This document shows, in pieces, positions 7,406 through 16,050 of a DNA stretch of 20,411 nt (positions are counted from its first letter, which is position 1; every line of letters starts with the position of its first letter). The notes beneath the pieces were generated by a model that ran no database searches, was not told where the DNA came from, and was given only the letters and a program-made list of their open reading frames with translations. The position numbers and the translations under genes are program-made. Source of the DNA: UBA6770 sp965661115 (GTDB lineage: Bacteria; Bacteroidota; Bacteroidia; Flavobacteriales_G; Salibacteraceae); assembly GCA_965661115.1 (NCBI GenBank), contig CBFICO010000039.1, positions 1 through 20,411 on the forward strand, written 5' to 3'.

Positions 7406-8100
7406 TTGAAGGTAAATCCATATTGTTGGTTGAAGACGACGCAAGTTTAGGGTTTGTAATAAAGGATAATTTGGTTGATGCCGGAGCCAAGGTTAAACTT
7501 TGCAAGGATGGTCAAGCGGGTTTTGAGGCTTTTTACGATAGTAAATACGACATCTGCGTGTTGGATGTAATGCTACCCAAAAAGGACGGTTTCACCTTGG
7601 CAAAGGACATTAGAAAACTAGATGCCCAAATGCCTATCATTTTCTTAACCGCCAAGAGTATGATTGAAGACAAAGCTGAAGGTTTTGGGGCTGGAGCTGA
7701 TGATTATCTAACCAAACCTTTTGCTTTTGAAGAATTATTGGCACGCATCAACGCCATTTTAAAAAGATCGGTAAGAAAACCCATTGCTGAAATCAATCAA
7801 AAAGAAGTATTTGAAATTGGCAAATCAACATTCGACTATAAAAATCTGAGCTTAAATGCGGATGGAGAAATTACTACTCTTACCATAAAAGAGGCTGAGT
7901 TGTTACGATTACTGTTTATCCATAAAGAAAAAGTGCTGGAGCGAGAATTAGCGCTAAAACTAGTTTGGGGAGAAAACGATTATTTCAACGGCAGAAGTAT
8001 GGATGTGTTTATCAGCAGGTTGCGCAAGTACTTTAAAAATGATGCATCTGTTCGCGTAGAAAACGAACACGGGGTAGGGTTCAGACTCACCGCAAAATAG
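7402..8100 (+). CDS. OmpR/PhoB-type response regulator
   Basis: 232 residues. The receiver domain (about 5-120) has all the conserved residues: acidic pocket Glu11-Asp12-Asp13, phosphoacceptor Asp55 (VLDVMLPKKDG), Thr83 and Lys105 (DYLTKPF). The C-terminal winged-helix domain (about 135-230) ends with the typical RSMDVFISRLRKYF and GVGFRL segments. It is the cognate partner of the overlapping kinase gene and is RprY-like in arrangement. Targets are unknown; the potassium channel gene that follows has its own promoter, so there is no direct reason to regard it as part of the same transcript. Confidence 0.95.
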   Translation: MIEGKSILLVEDDASLGFVIKDNLVDAGAKVKLCKDGQAGFEAFYDSKYDICVLDVMLPKKDGFTLAKDIRKLDAQMPIIFLTAKSMIEDKAEGFGAGADDYLTKPFAFEELLARINAILKRSVRKPIAEINQKEVFEIGKSTFDYKNLSLNADGEITTLTIKEAELLRLLFIHKEKVLERELALKLVWGENDYFNGRSMDVFISRLRKYFKNDASVRVENEHGVGFRLTAK

Positions 8101-8115
8101 AACTCTTCAAAAGAC

Positions 8116-8145
8116 TTGCATAGGTCAGCGAATCTTCTATTTTTG
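8116..8145 (+). promoter_or_regulatory. Promoter of the KirBac channel gene
   Basis: TTG at 8116-8118 and TATTTTTG at 8138-8145 are 19 bp apart, close to the Bacteroidota consensus. Only 4 bp separate the -7 box from the ATG at 8150, which predicts a leaderless or almost leaderless transcript. Confidence 0.6.
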
Positions 8146-8149
8146 AGAC

Positions 8150-9097
8150 ATGGCAGAAACGCACATAAGCGATCCTGGTTTAGGCGAAAAGTACGATAAG
8201 CAAACGCAGCGGATTATTAATCCGGATGGTTCGTTTAATATCTATCGCGAAGGCATAGGTCCAGCTATTCGCCACCTGTACCAATACTTGCTAAACATAA
8301 GCTGGGCACAGTTCATTACCATATTGCTGGTAGCTTACTTGCTTACCAATGCGTTGTTTGCTTTTGGCTACCTAATGGTTGGTGTTGAAGGTATTCAAGG
8401 TTACCGCACGCACAAATTTGGTAGCGATTTTTTAACGGCGCTTTTCTTTAGTTTCCAAACGTTTACTACGGTTGGATACGGCGGCTTAGCTCCAGTTGGT
8501 ATTGGAATAAATGTAATTGCTTCTTTTCAAGCCCTGGTTGGTTTTATGAGTTTCTCTATCGCTACTGGTGTGCTTTACGGTAGGTTTTCTCAACCTTCTG
8601 CAATTTTAAAATACAGTGATAATATTTTATTGAGCCCTTTTAAAGATGGTTATGCCTTAATGTTTAGAGCAGTTAATATGCGTACCAGTGTATTGATGGA
8701 AATGGAAGCTAAACTGCTTTTGGTTTTAACCGAAGAAATTAATGGTGAATACCGAAGAACCTACGATAGGCTTAAATTGGATATTTCTAACATTGATTTT
8801 TTTCCACTAAACTGGACCATTGTACACCCCATTGATGAAGACAGCCCATTCTACAGGAAAACACCGTCCGAAATAATGCGATTGAATCCAGAGGTGTTGG
8901 TGTTACTCAAAGGATTTGACGATTCTTTTGGTCAGCATGTGCACTCTAGGTTTTCTTACACCAAAAACGATATTGTGTTCAATGCCAAGTTTAAACCTGC
9001 CTACACAACCTACCGGGATGGCTCAACACATTTGAACGTGAACGATATCCACAAGCACGAAAAACTGCCTGGAAAAATTGATTTTGGAAAAGGCTAA
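8150..9097 (+). CDS. KirBac-type inward-rectifier potassium channel
   Basis: 315 residues. After an N-terminal cytosolic segment with an amphipathic slide-helix region (about 33-50) come TM1 (about 53-76), a pore helix and the potassium selectivity filter TTVGYG (106-111), and TM2 (about 117-143). The remaining 170 residues form the C-terminal immunoglobulin-like domain of the Kir family (FRAVNMRTSVLMEMEAKLLL, then NWTIVHPIDEDSPF). Together these identify an inner-membrane tetrameric potassium channel of the bacterial Kir type; length and order agree with the family. Gating ligand and physiological role cannot be read from sequence. It stands alone, with its own promoter and a palindromic repeat downstream. 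Confidence 0.93.
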   Translation: MAETHISDPGLGEKYDKQTQRIINPDGSFNIYREGIGPAIRHLYQYLLNISWAQFITILLVAYLLTNALFAFGYLMVGVEGIQGYRTHKFGSDFLTALFFSFQTFTTVGYGGLAPVGIGINVIASFQALVGFMSFSIATGVLYGRFSQPSAILKYSDNILLSPFKDGYALMFRAVNMRTSVLMEMEAKLLLVLTEEINGEYRRTYDRLKLDISNIDFFPLNWTIVHPIDEDSPFYRKTPSEIMRLNPEVLVLLKGFDDSFGQHVHSRFSYTKNDIVFNAKFKPAYTTYRDGSTHLNVNDIHKHEKLPGKIDFGKG

Positions 9098-9134
9098 TGC
9101 TAAAAGAAAATACAGTACGGTCGTGCTCCTTGCT

Positions 9135-9184
9135 GTCATTCCCGCGGAGGCCTGTCCGTCCGGCAGGCGGGTGGGAATCTCAGG
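9135..9184. repeat. Palindromic repeat with inserted GC-rich hairpin
   Basis: The ends are gtcattcccgc and gtgggaatctcagg (outer arms attcccgc 9138-9145 and gtgggaat 9171-9178, 7 of 8 complementary). The centre carries a GC-rich inverted repeat (cctgtccg...cggcagg) that contrasts with the AT-rich neighbourhood. It looks like the simple element at 633-657 expanded by an inner hairpin. Confidence 0.8.
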
Positions 9185-9253
9185 TTTTAAGTTCAAAAAA
9201 CGTTTATGAATCAAATATGATTTACTGGTTAAACTATAACTCAAACTAAGCCG

Positions 9254-9261
9254 TAAATTTG
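9254..9261 (+). promoter_or_regulatory. -7 promoter element of the three-gene secreted-protein unit
   Basis: TAAATTTG matches TAnnTTTG, 8 bp before the ATG at 9270. No clear -33 TTG at the expected distance. The genes at 9270, 11976 and 12405 probably share this promoter because only 3 bp separate each pair. Confidence 0.45.
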
Positions 9262-9269
9262 AAGGCTTC

Positions 9270-11972
9270 ATGAAGTTAAAGGGGATATTAAAAGTTATTG
9301 CAGGTGCAACACTCTTTGTTGCTGGGTTGTTCCAGCTAAACCAATTTATAGACACTAGCAATGAAACTTTCGCAGAAAAGCCAAATGTTCAATGGTGGAA
9401 AATGCAACTCGAAGACCCTTATACTGGTGAACTTCCTAAAAACATTAGAGCACAAGAGTTAGATTTTGTTTCATCCAAATTTCCAATGGGTAGTCGTTCG
9501 GAACAGCTACAATGGAAAAATATTGGGCCCTACAATATTGGCGGTCGCACAAGGGCTTTAGCTTTTGATAGAACCAATCCGCAGATAATTGTTGCGGGTT
9601 CTGCTTCTGGGGGAATTTACCGCACCGAAGATCAAGGATTAACTTGGGAAAAAGTATCAACTCATGAACACAACGTTTCGATTAGTTGGATAGAGCAAGA
9701 CCCAAGAGCTGGTAAAGAAAAAATATGGTATGCGAGTACTGGAGAGGCCAGAGGAGCTTCGCAGGGTGCACCAAATTTTTCGGCTCATTTTGGAGGTGAT
9801 GGTGTGTTGATTTCGGAGGACAATGGAAAAACTTGGAACAGATTAGGTAGTTTTATAAACGATTCTCCACAACGACAAGATAGCCTTGACCAAACCTGGA
9901 AAATATTGGTTGATAATCAGTCGGCGCAAACGGTTTTAATGCTAGCCACCACTACGGGAATTTACAGAAGCGAAGACGAAGGAGCTACTTGGCGAAATGT
10001 TTCAGGCAGTAAACAAGCAGGGCAAGAGATAGATATTGCTCAAACTAAATCTGGAGTTTGGTATGCCTATATCAACGCAGGTATTGGCAGTAGCGGGTTG
10101 TTTCGCTCAACAGATGGTAAAAACTTCAATTTAGTGCATGCGTTAACCTCAAGTTTGGGCAGGGGAATTATTGGGTTAAATCCTCAAAACGAAAATGCGC
10201 TTTATTTAGTTTGTGTTACTCCAGGTACTGGAATGATCAGTGAGTTTTTAGGTAGAAACGGATATCATTCTTTATTCAAGTACTACTACAGATCCGGTAA
10301 CGGAAGTGGCGCTGGAGGTCAATTGATAAACCTATCTCAAAACCTTCCAAAGGGAGGTTGGCCATTTGATGATTATCATTCTCAAACAGGGTATTGTATG
10401 GATATTAAAGTGTCTCCGCACGATAGTAATTTAGTGGCACTCAGTGGAGTTAATTTAAATATCAGCCACGATGGGTTTTCTACACCCAATCTGGCAAAAT
10501 TTGCAGGAGGATATTACCACAAAGTGGATACGCCATTTTATCAGATTTACCCAAATCACCACCCCGATTTACAGATTACAGTTTTTCATCCAACCAATAA
10601 AAAAGTAATGATGACAGGTTCGGATGGTGGAATTCATCTAACCAGAGATGTGTATGCAAATCAAGTAGTGTGGGAATCCTTAAACAACGGATACGTTACC
10701 ACTCAATTTTATACGCTTGCGGTGGATAAGAAAATAGGCTCAAACAAAGTAATTGGTGGATTACAAGACAATGGAACGCTTTACTATTTGGCCGATGAAA
10801 AAGACAATTGGTCTATGCCCGTAGATTACGATGGCGCCTATTGTCACTTTTTAGATTTTTCGCCTTTCTTTTTAGCGGCAAAGCAGCAAGCTGGTTTGTT
10901 TAAAGTGGCGGTTAATTCAGCAGGGAAGCGTATAGCTTTTTCCCGTTTAGATCCAAATGTTCCAGGTAATTATCTGTTTATTAATCCTTATACTATAGAC
11001 CCTAATAACAACAGGACTTTGTATTTGCCTAACGGCAATAAGCTGTATAGATGTGTAGATATCAATCAATTCGAAATGGATAACCAATTCCTGAAACGCA
11101 ATTCGGGTTGGGATGAAATTCAAATCAATGGACTAGCAGGGACTGTTAGCGCTGTTGAGGTAAGTAAAAATCCGAGTAATATTCTTTATGTGGGTACCAG
11201 CGGCAGCGATTTGTATAGAGTGGATACCGCAAACGGAAATTACAGCGTAACGAATATCAAAATTCCAAATTCCAGCGGTTTTGTTTCGTCTATAGCAACA
11301 CATCCAAAAGATGGAAATAAGCTGGTGGTAGTGTTTTCAAATTACAACGTGTATAGTTTGTTTTACTCAGAGAATGGGGGTGCTACTTGGCAAAATATTT
11401 CGGGTGATTTAGAAGGAGAAATACAACCCGGGGTTCCAGCGGATTTTAAGCAAATTAATAATGGACCGTCTTGTCGTTTAGCCAAGTTTATTGATTTACA
11501 AGATAGTACTTGGTTGTTAGTTGGTACCAGTGTGGGCTTGTTTGGAACGTTAACTATTGATTCTATGAACACCAAATGGATGCGTGTAGGAGAAACTACC
11601 ATTGGAACCAATGTGGTAACGGCAATTGATTACAGATCACCAGATGGCTATTTAGTTGTTGCCACGCATGGTGGAGGAGTTTTTACCGCTTCGCTTACTC
11701 ATTCTGAGTTTATTGTTGGCTCTAGTGAAACTGATAATATTCACCTCAAATTATATCCAAACCCAGCTGCAAACCGATTAAATGTTGAATTGCAAAAAAG
11801 TGAGTATGCTGAAATTTCGGTCTATGATTTGGTTGGGGTTAAGCAACCCGTTAAATTGGTTGTTGAGGCAGAAAAAGTCTCATTGGATGTATCAAATTTA
11901 AAATCAGGCGGATACTTGGTTTACATTCAACAAAATGGTAAATCGTATATTCGCCGTTTCGTAAAATCATAG
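9270..11972 (+). CDS. Secreted BNR/Asp-box beta-propeller protein with T9SS sorting domain
   Basis: 900 residues. A hydrophobic N-terminal signal or anchor (about 5-25) leads into propeller repeats with Asp-boxes (S/T-x-D-x-G-x-T-W): TEDQGLTW (119-126), SEDNGKTW (182-189), SEDEGATW (234-241) and SENGGATW (about 701-708). This fold is shared by sortilin/VPS10-like and sialidase-like proteins; no sialidase active site is obvious, so no enzyme activity is assigned. The last 80 residues (LKLYPNPAANRLNVEL to RRFVKS) are a type A C-terminal sorting domain for export by the type IX secretion system. It is a paralogue of the protein at 12405-15242, sharing GGRTRA, QDPRAGK, TGE-RG and GGLQDNGT segments at matching positions. 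Exact role unknown. Confidence 0.88.
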   Translation: MKLKGILKVIAGATLFVAGLFQLNQFIDTSNETFAEKPNVQWWKMQLEDPYTGELPKNIRAQELDFVSSKFPMGSRSEQLQWKNIGPYNIGGRTRALAFDRTNPQIIVAGSASGGIYRTEDQGLTWEKVSTHEHNVSISWIEQDPRAGKEKIWYASTGEARGASQGAPNFSAHFGGDGVLISEDNGKTWNRLGSFINDSPQRQDSLDQTWKILVDNQSAQTVLMLATTTGIYRSEDEGATWRNVSGSKQAGQEIDIAQTKSGVWYAYINAGIGSSGLFRSTDGKNFNLVHALTSSLGRGIIGLNPQNENALYLVCVTPGTGMISEFLGRNGYHSLFKYYYRSGNGSGAGGQLINLSQNLPKGGWPFDDYHSQTGYCMDIKVSPHDSNLVALSGVNLNISHDGFSTPNLAKFAGGYYHKVDTPFYQIYPNHHPDLQITVFHPTNKKVMMTGSDGGIHLTRDVYANQVVWESLNNGYVTTQFYTLAVDKKIGSNKVIGGLQDNGTLYYLADEKDNWSMPVDYDGAYCHFLDFSPFFLAAKQQAGLFKVAVNSAGKRIAFSRLDPNVPGNYLFINPYTIDPNNNRTLYLPNGNKLYRCVDINQFEMDNQFLKRNSGWDEIQINGLAGTVSAVEVSKNPSNILYVGTSGSDLYRVDTANGNYSVTNIKIPNSSGFVSSIATHPKDGNKLVVVFSNYNVYSLFYSENGGATWQNISGDLEGEIQPGVPADFKQINNGPSCRLAKFIDLQDSTWLLVGTSVGLFGTLTIDSMNTKWMRVGETTIGTNVVTAIDYRSPDGYLVVATHGGGVFTASLTHSEFIVGSSETDNIHLKLYPNPAANRLNVELQKSEYAEISVYDLVGVKQPVKLVVEAEKVSLDVSNLKSGGYLVYIQQNGKSYIRRFVKS

Positions 11973-11975
11973 CCC

Positions 11976-12401
11976 ATGCGCAAGTTGTTATTTCTGCTTT
12001 TTATGGTTTCTATGTTGGCCTGTTCTACATCAAAGAATACCAACCTTCCAGTACTTAAACCGTCTCAACAAGAGGCTACAGTGTTAGCCAAAGTGGTGAG
12101 CTACGAAAATCCTGAAGGCTTAACTATTGATTGTGGAGCTGAGCAGTGTTTTGCAAAAATTCAGATTGATTCCGTTATAGAGGTAGGGCAGTATTTTTCA
12201 ACTTCAATGAATACCGAGAACCCGATTTTGGTGTATTTCGCCAACGGTATGGAAAAGATTGAACCGAAAGAAGAAAATACAATGAGTGTTTCGCAAGAAG
12301 CCATCAAGCCAAAACAAAGCATGGTTGCCACTATTAAGTTGGAAGGTGAACATGAAGGCGAACCAATTTATAAAGTTGGACAATACAAGAAATTGAAATA
12401 A
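11976..12401 (+). CDS. Small lipoprotein between two propeller paralogues
   Basis: 141 residues with a lipoprotein signal (MRKLLFLLFMVSMLAC, lipid-modified Cys16), then a short Ser/Thr/Asn linker. The mature part has the pair DCGAEQC and a beta-rich pattern ending in GEPIYKVGQYKKL; I recognise no family. It lies 3 bp after one large T9SS protein gene and 3 bp before its paralogue, so the three are almost certainly one transcript. A role in anchoring or assembling the secreted proteins is possible but is only inferred from position. Confidence 0.8.
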   Translation: MRKLLFLLFMVSMLACSTSKNTNLPVLKPSQQEATVLAKVVSYENPEGLTIDCGAEQCFAKIQIDSVIEVGQYFSTSMNTENPILVYFANGMEKIEPKEENTMSVSQEAIKPKQSMVATIKLEGEHEGEPIYKVGQYKKLK

Positions 12402-12404
12402 GAT

Positions 12405-15242
12405 ATGTTGAAAAAGGGGATTGTAAGTGGAATTGGAGTGTTTGGTCTATTGGCTTTGCTGTTTTTGCTAGTAAGCAAGCAAGACGTTACCACACAAGTT
12501 GAGAAAAATATTGATGATAATCCTACGCTGAGAGCAGAATGGGAAAAATCAAGATTACTTGACCCTCAAACTGGTGAAATTCCATTCGGCATTCGATTAA
12601 AAGAAATGGCGTATGCTAAAACTCTACCTAAAGTTGGTGGGTTCAGTTCGTTTTCTAGAAATGAAAACGATTCTTTGGTTTACGTTAGAAGGGGACCTCA
12701 CAATGTGGGAGGAAGAACGAGAGCATTTGCGGTAGATTTAACCAGTAGCTCAACCTTGTTTGCTGGAGGTGTTTCCGGTGGCTTATGGAGAAGTACCAAT
12801 TTTGGAACATCTTGGGATCAAGTAACCCCAAAAGATGAAGCGCTTAGTATTTCTTGTATAGTTCAAGACCCAAGAGCAGGCAAAAAAGATACGTGGTACA
12901 TAGGTACTGGTGAAGGAAGGGGATCGCTGAATAACGGAGGATTAACAATATGGGGTACAGGCATGTATAAATCTACCGATAAAGGTATTACTTGGACACC
13001 AATAGCTTCTACGCAAGAGACGGATATCGCTGTTGCAGGAGACTGGGGAGTAATTTGGCGATTGGCAATTGACCCAAGCAATACCAGTGAAGATGAAATA
13101 TATGCTGCTGCCAACGGCTCAATTATGAAAAGTACTGATGGAGGTACTTCATGGAAAAAAGTGCTTGGAGGTGGTTTAACTTCTGATGCAAATTACACAG
13201 ATGTTGTAGTTACTTCTACTGGTGTTGTTTATGCAGCAATGGGCAAAAATGTGAATCAACCTAACCCAGGTATTTGGCGCTCAACCGACGGCGAAACTTG
13301 GATTAATATTACCGGAAGTGTATGGCCTTCTAACTACGAGCGCATTGTAATTGATTACGCTAAATCTAACGAGAACGAACTTATTTGTTTGGCGCGTACA
13401 CCTGGTGTTGGAGCAAAGGCTGACCCAACGAGTTCAGCAAGTAATGAATCATCCAGTTTGTTTAAATACACCTACATTAGTGGTGATGGCTCAGGAACAG
13501 GAGGTATATGGAGCAATTTATCTGCAAACATACCGAGTGATCAAAATGCGTATTACACCTTCGATACGCAACAGAACTACAACATGGTGGTGAAGTTTGA
13601 TCCATTTAATAGTAGCATCATTTATATCGGCTCTACAAACCTTTTTCGCTCAGACGATGGTTTTACTACCAGTACTAAAGTGACCCAAATTGGTGGATAT
13701 AATCCTAAGGTTTTAAATGACCCTAAACAGTATCGATATCCAAATCAACACCCAGATCAACACGATATTTTCTTTCAGCCTAATAACTCCGCTGAGGCCT
13801 TTACAGCAACAGATGGAGGCGTTTCATACACGAACAACATAAAAGCTACGGAAGTAGAGTGGCAGTTTATAAATACAGGATATTTTACTTCTCAGTTCTA
13901 TACTGTGGCAATTGATCATAGTGTAAGAAATGATGTGGTACTGGGAGGTTTACAAGATAATGGTACTCAGTTTACCTCCAATCAAAGTGTAAACAGAGAC
14001 TGGACAGACCCACTGCAGTCTGACGGTTCTTATTGCGCAGTGGAAGATGGAACGTTGTCTGATGGTTCAGGAGTATATTATGTGTCTAGTCAGCAAGGTA
14101 GAACCTTTAAAGTTAGAATTGACAATACCGGAGAAACAGCGGCTGCGGAGCGATTGGAACCTGCAGCCACAAACCAATTCAATAGGTCAGCAAATTACAG
14201 TTTCATCAATCCTTTTGAATTGGATTATGCAGATAACAATGTGATGTATATGCTGTTTAAAAACGCTTCTTTTGGACCTTCAAAAGTTAAGGTGCATCGC
14301 ACACTTAAAAGCATTCCAATTAATGGTGGTTCTTCACCCAGAACCGATTGGAGTGAGATTAATTTTACTTTCCCCGGAGTAATAACTGCATTGGTTAGTA
14401 GCAGAAGTAACCCTACACATAGATTGTATGTTGGTACCAATAACGGTTCAATGTACAGAGTAGAAAACGCAAATACTACAACTGCAACGGTAACCAAGTT
14501 AGGTGAGATTCAAGGCGTATTGAAAGGAACTTATGTGAGTGATTTTGCAGTTCACCCTGATGATGCGGATAAAATATTGGTGACCTTCTCTAATTATAAG
14601 GCGTACAGTATTTTTTATTCAAACGACGGAGGAGATACGTGGACACCAGTAGCTGGTAATTTAGAAGAACCTTTAGGTGCGGGCATGCCTCAACAGGCTA
14701 GGGGAATAGGTAATGGCCCTTCGGTACGTTGTGCTGCAATGTTAGAAACCGATAATGGTACAGCTTATTTTGTAGGTACTAGTGTAGGTTTATTCGCTAC
14801 TAACGAGTTGAACGGTGACTCTACTATTTGGTCGCAGCAATCTCCAGATTTAATCGGAAATGCGGTAATCGAAAAGTTTGATACCCGAGATTCTGATAAC
14901 TATTTAGCCATTGCAACTCACGGAAATGGGGTTTTTGGAGTAGAAGTAACTGATTCAGAATTAATTGGTGTTGAGGAAGCTGATGTGCAAATTGCAGATG
15001 TTATTGGTATTTATCCAAATCCTAACAATGGAATATTTAAGGTTGATTTATCGACAAGTACATTGGATTTTAATCGTATCACAGTTCTAGACCAATTGGG
15101 GAGAATTGTCATGGAGGAAGCGTTAAATCAAAACGCTGAGGTGGTTGAATTAGATAACCGGGAGTTTAAAAGCGGTGTTTACTACATCAGTCTATTTCAC
15201 AGCAAAGGCAAAATCACCAAACGATTTGTGGTAAATAAATAA
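12405..15242 (+). CDS. Secreted BNR/Asp-box beta-propeller protein with T9SS sorting domain, paralogue
   Basis: 945 residues, built like the protein at 9270-11972: hydrophobic N-terminus (about 5-24), a conserved pre-propeller segment (LLDPQTGEIPFGIRLKEM, 51-68, matching LEDPYTGELPKNIRAQEL in the other), and Asp-box repeats including STNFGTSW (130-137), STDKGITW, STDGGTSW and SNDGGDTW. The C-terminus (IGIYPNPNNGIFKVDLS to KRFVVNK) is a type A T9SS sorting domain. It retains more canonical Asp-boxes than its partner. It is expected at the cell surface or released after removal of the sorting domain. No catalytic motif is recognised. Last gene of the three-gene unit. Confidence 0.88.
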   Translation: MLKKGIVSGIGVFGLLALLFLLVSKQDVTTQVEKNIDDNPTLRAEWEKSRLLDPQTGEIPFGIRLKEMAYAKTLPKVGGFSSFSRNENDSLVYVRRGPHNVGGRTRAFAVDLTSSSTLFAGGVSGGLWRSTNFGTSWDQVTPKDEALSISCIVQDPRAGKKDTWYIGTGEGRGSLNNGGLTIWGTGMYKSTDKGITWTPIASTQETDIAVAGDWGVIWRLAIDPSNTSEDEIYAAANGSIMKSTDGGTSWKKVLGGGLTSDANYTDVVVTSTGVVYAAMGKNVNQPNPGIWRSTDGETWINITGSVWPSNYERIVIDYAKSNENELICLARTPGVGAKADPTSSASNESSSLFKYTYISGDGSGTGGIWSNLSANIPSDQNAYYTFDTQQNYNMVVKFDPFNSSIIYIGSTNLFRSDDGFTTSTKVTQIGGYNPKVLNDPKQYRYPNQHPDQHDIFFQPNNSAEAFTATDGGVSYTNNIKATEVEWQFINTGYFTSQFYTVAIDHSVRNDVVLGGLQDNGTQFTSNQSVNRDWTDPLQSDGSYCAVEDGTLSDGSGVYYVSSQQGRTFKVRIDNTGETAAAERLEPAATNQFNRSANYSFINPFELDYADNNVMYMLFKNASFGPSKVKVHRTLKSIPINGGSSPRTDWSEINFTFPGVITALVSSRSNPTHRLYVGTNNGSMYRVENANTTTATVTKLGEIQGVLKGTYVSDFAVHPDDADKILVTFSNYKAYSIFYSNDGGDTWTPVAGNLEEPLGAGMPQQARGIGNGPSVRCAAMLETDNGTAYFVGTSVGLFATNELNGDSTIWSQQSPDLIGNAVIEKFDTRDSDNYLAIATHGNGVFGVEVTDSELIGVEEADVQIADVIGIYPNPNNGIFKVDLSTSTLDFNRITVLDQLGRIVMEEALNQNAEVVELDNREFKSGVYYISLFHSKGKITKRFVVNK

Positions 15243-15273
15243 GCAATTTCTAAAAATGACGTAGAACCAGCAA

Positions 15274-15281
15274 TAATTTTG
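15274..15281 (+). promoter_or_regulatory. -7 promoter element of the ElyC/YdcF-like gene
   Basis: TAATTTTG fits TAnnTTTG and ends 4 bp before the ATG at 15286, again predicting a nearly leaderless mRNA. The -33 region is not clear. Confidence 0.45.
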
Positions 15282-15285
15282 CGCC

Positions 15286-16050
15286 ATGTTTCATGCGATT
15301 TCAAAGCTTTTATTTGTTTTTAGCACTCCAATATTTTGGATTGGAGCGTTATTGTTAGCCGCTATATTCGTTAAAAATGCCGGTCTAAAAAAGAAATTAT
15401 TGATTGCCGCATTTGCTACCTTTTATCTATTTAGTAACTCCTTTTTATTCGACGAAATTGTTGGACCGTGGGAACCCAAAATGAACGAGGTTGACCCTAA
15501 CAAGAAATACGATTGTGTAGTTGTGTTGGGTGGTTATTCGGTTTATGCACCCAGAGTAAAGCAAATAAACTTAAGCGAATCGGCAGACAGATTAACCAAC
15601 ACCTTACCCTTGTATCATTCGGGTCAAGTAAAGAAAATAATATTGGCGGGCGGGCCTGGAAATCTTTACGATTTTAATGAACCTGAGGCAATCTATGCAG
15701 CCAATTTTTTAGAATCGGTTGGCGTGAAAAGAAAAGACATAATAACTGAACCGGATTCTAGAAACACGCACCAAAATGCTGTAAATGCCAAAAAACTAAT
15801 TGATAGTTTGAATATTAAAGAGCCCATTTTATTAGTTACTTCAACTACGCATATGCCGCGTTCTTCTGCTTGTTTTGAAAAGCAAGGAATTGCTCACGAC
15901 CAGTATCGAGTTGACGGTTTGGTGGGAGAGCGTAAATTTTATTTTGATCACCTTTTTATCCCAAATGCTTTTGTTTTGTTGAAGTGGAATGTAATAATTC
16001 ACGAATGGCTAGGTTTAATAAGCTATAAAATTGCAGGATACATAGACTAA
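15286..16050 (+). CDS. ElyC/SanA/YdcF-type membrane protein (DUF218)
   Basis: 254 residues: two N-terminal membrane segments (about 9-28 and 36-54), then a DUF218 domain with the opening strand YDCVVVLGGYS (75-85), ADRLTNTLPLYHSGQ (100-114), ILAGG (119-123), the conserved EPDSRNTHQNA (155-165), and TSTTHMPRS (185-193). The size and two-TM layout match ElyC-like proteins, which in Escherichia coli affect the lipid carrier used in cell-wall synthesis; a specific reaction in this organism is not established. Its stop codon overlaps the start of the next gene by one base (TAATG), which suggests coupled translation. Confidence 0.85.
   Translation: MFHAISKLLFVFSTPIFWIGALLLAAIFVKNAGLKKKLLIAAFATFYLFSNSFLFDEIVGPWEPKMNEVDPNKKYDCVVVLGGYSVYAPRVKQINLSESADRLTNTLPLYHSGQVKKIILAGGPGNLYDFNEPEAIYAANFLESVGVKRKDIITEPDSRNTHQNAVNAKKLIDSLNIKEPILLVTSTTHMPRSSACFEKQGIAHDQYRVDGLVGERKFYFDHLFIPNAFVLLKWNVIIHEWLGLISYKIAGYID

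Noticed and set aside
9023..9361. 112-codon minus-strand open frame across the repeat at 9135
   Set aside because: It overlaps the ends of two real genes, and its RLPDGQASAGMT segment is the usual spurious translation of this palindromic repeat.
9270..11972. Sialidase assignment for the Asp-box proteins
   Set aside because: Asp-boxes are structural and occur in many propellers; the arginine triad and other catalytic residues of sialidases could not be recognised.
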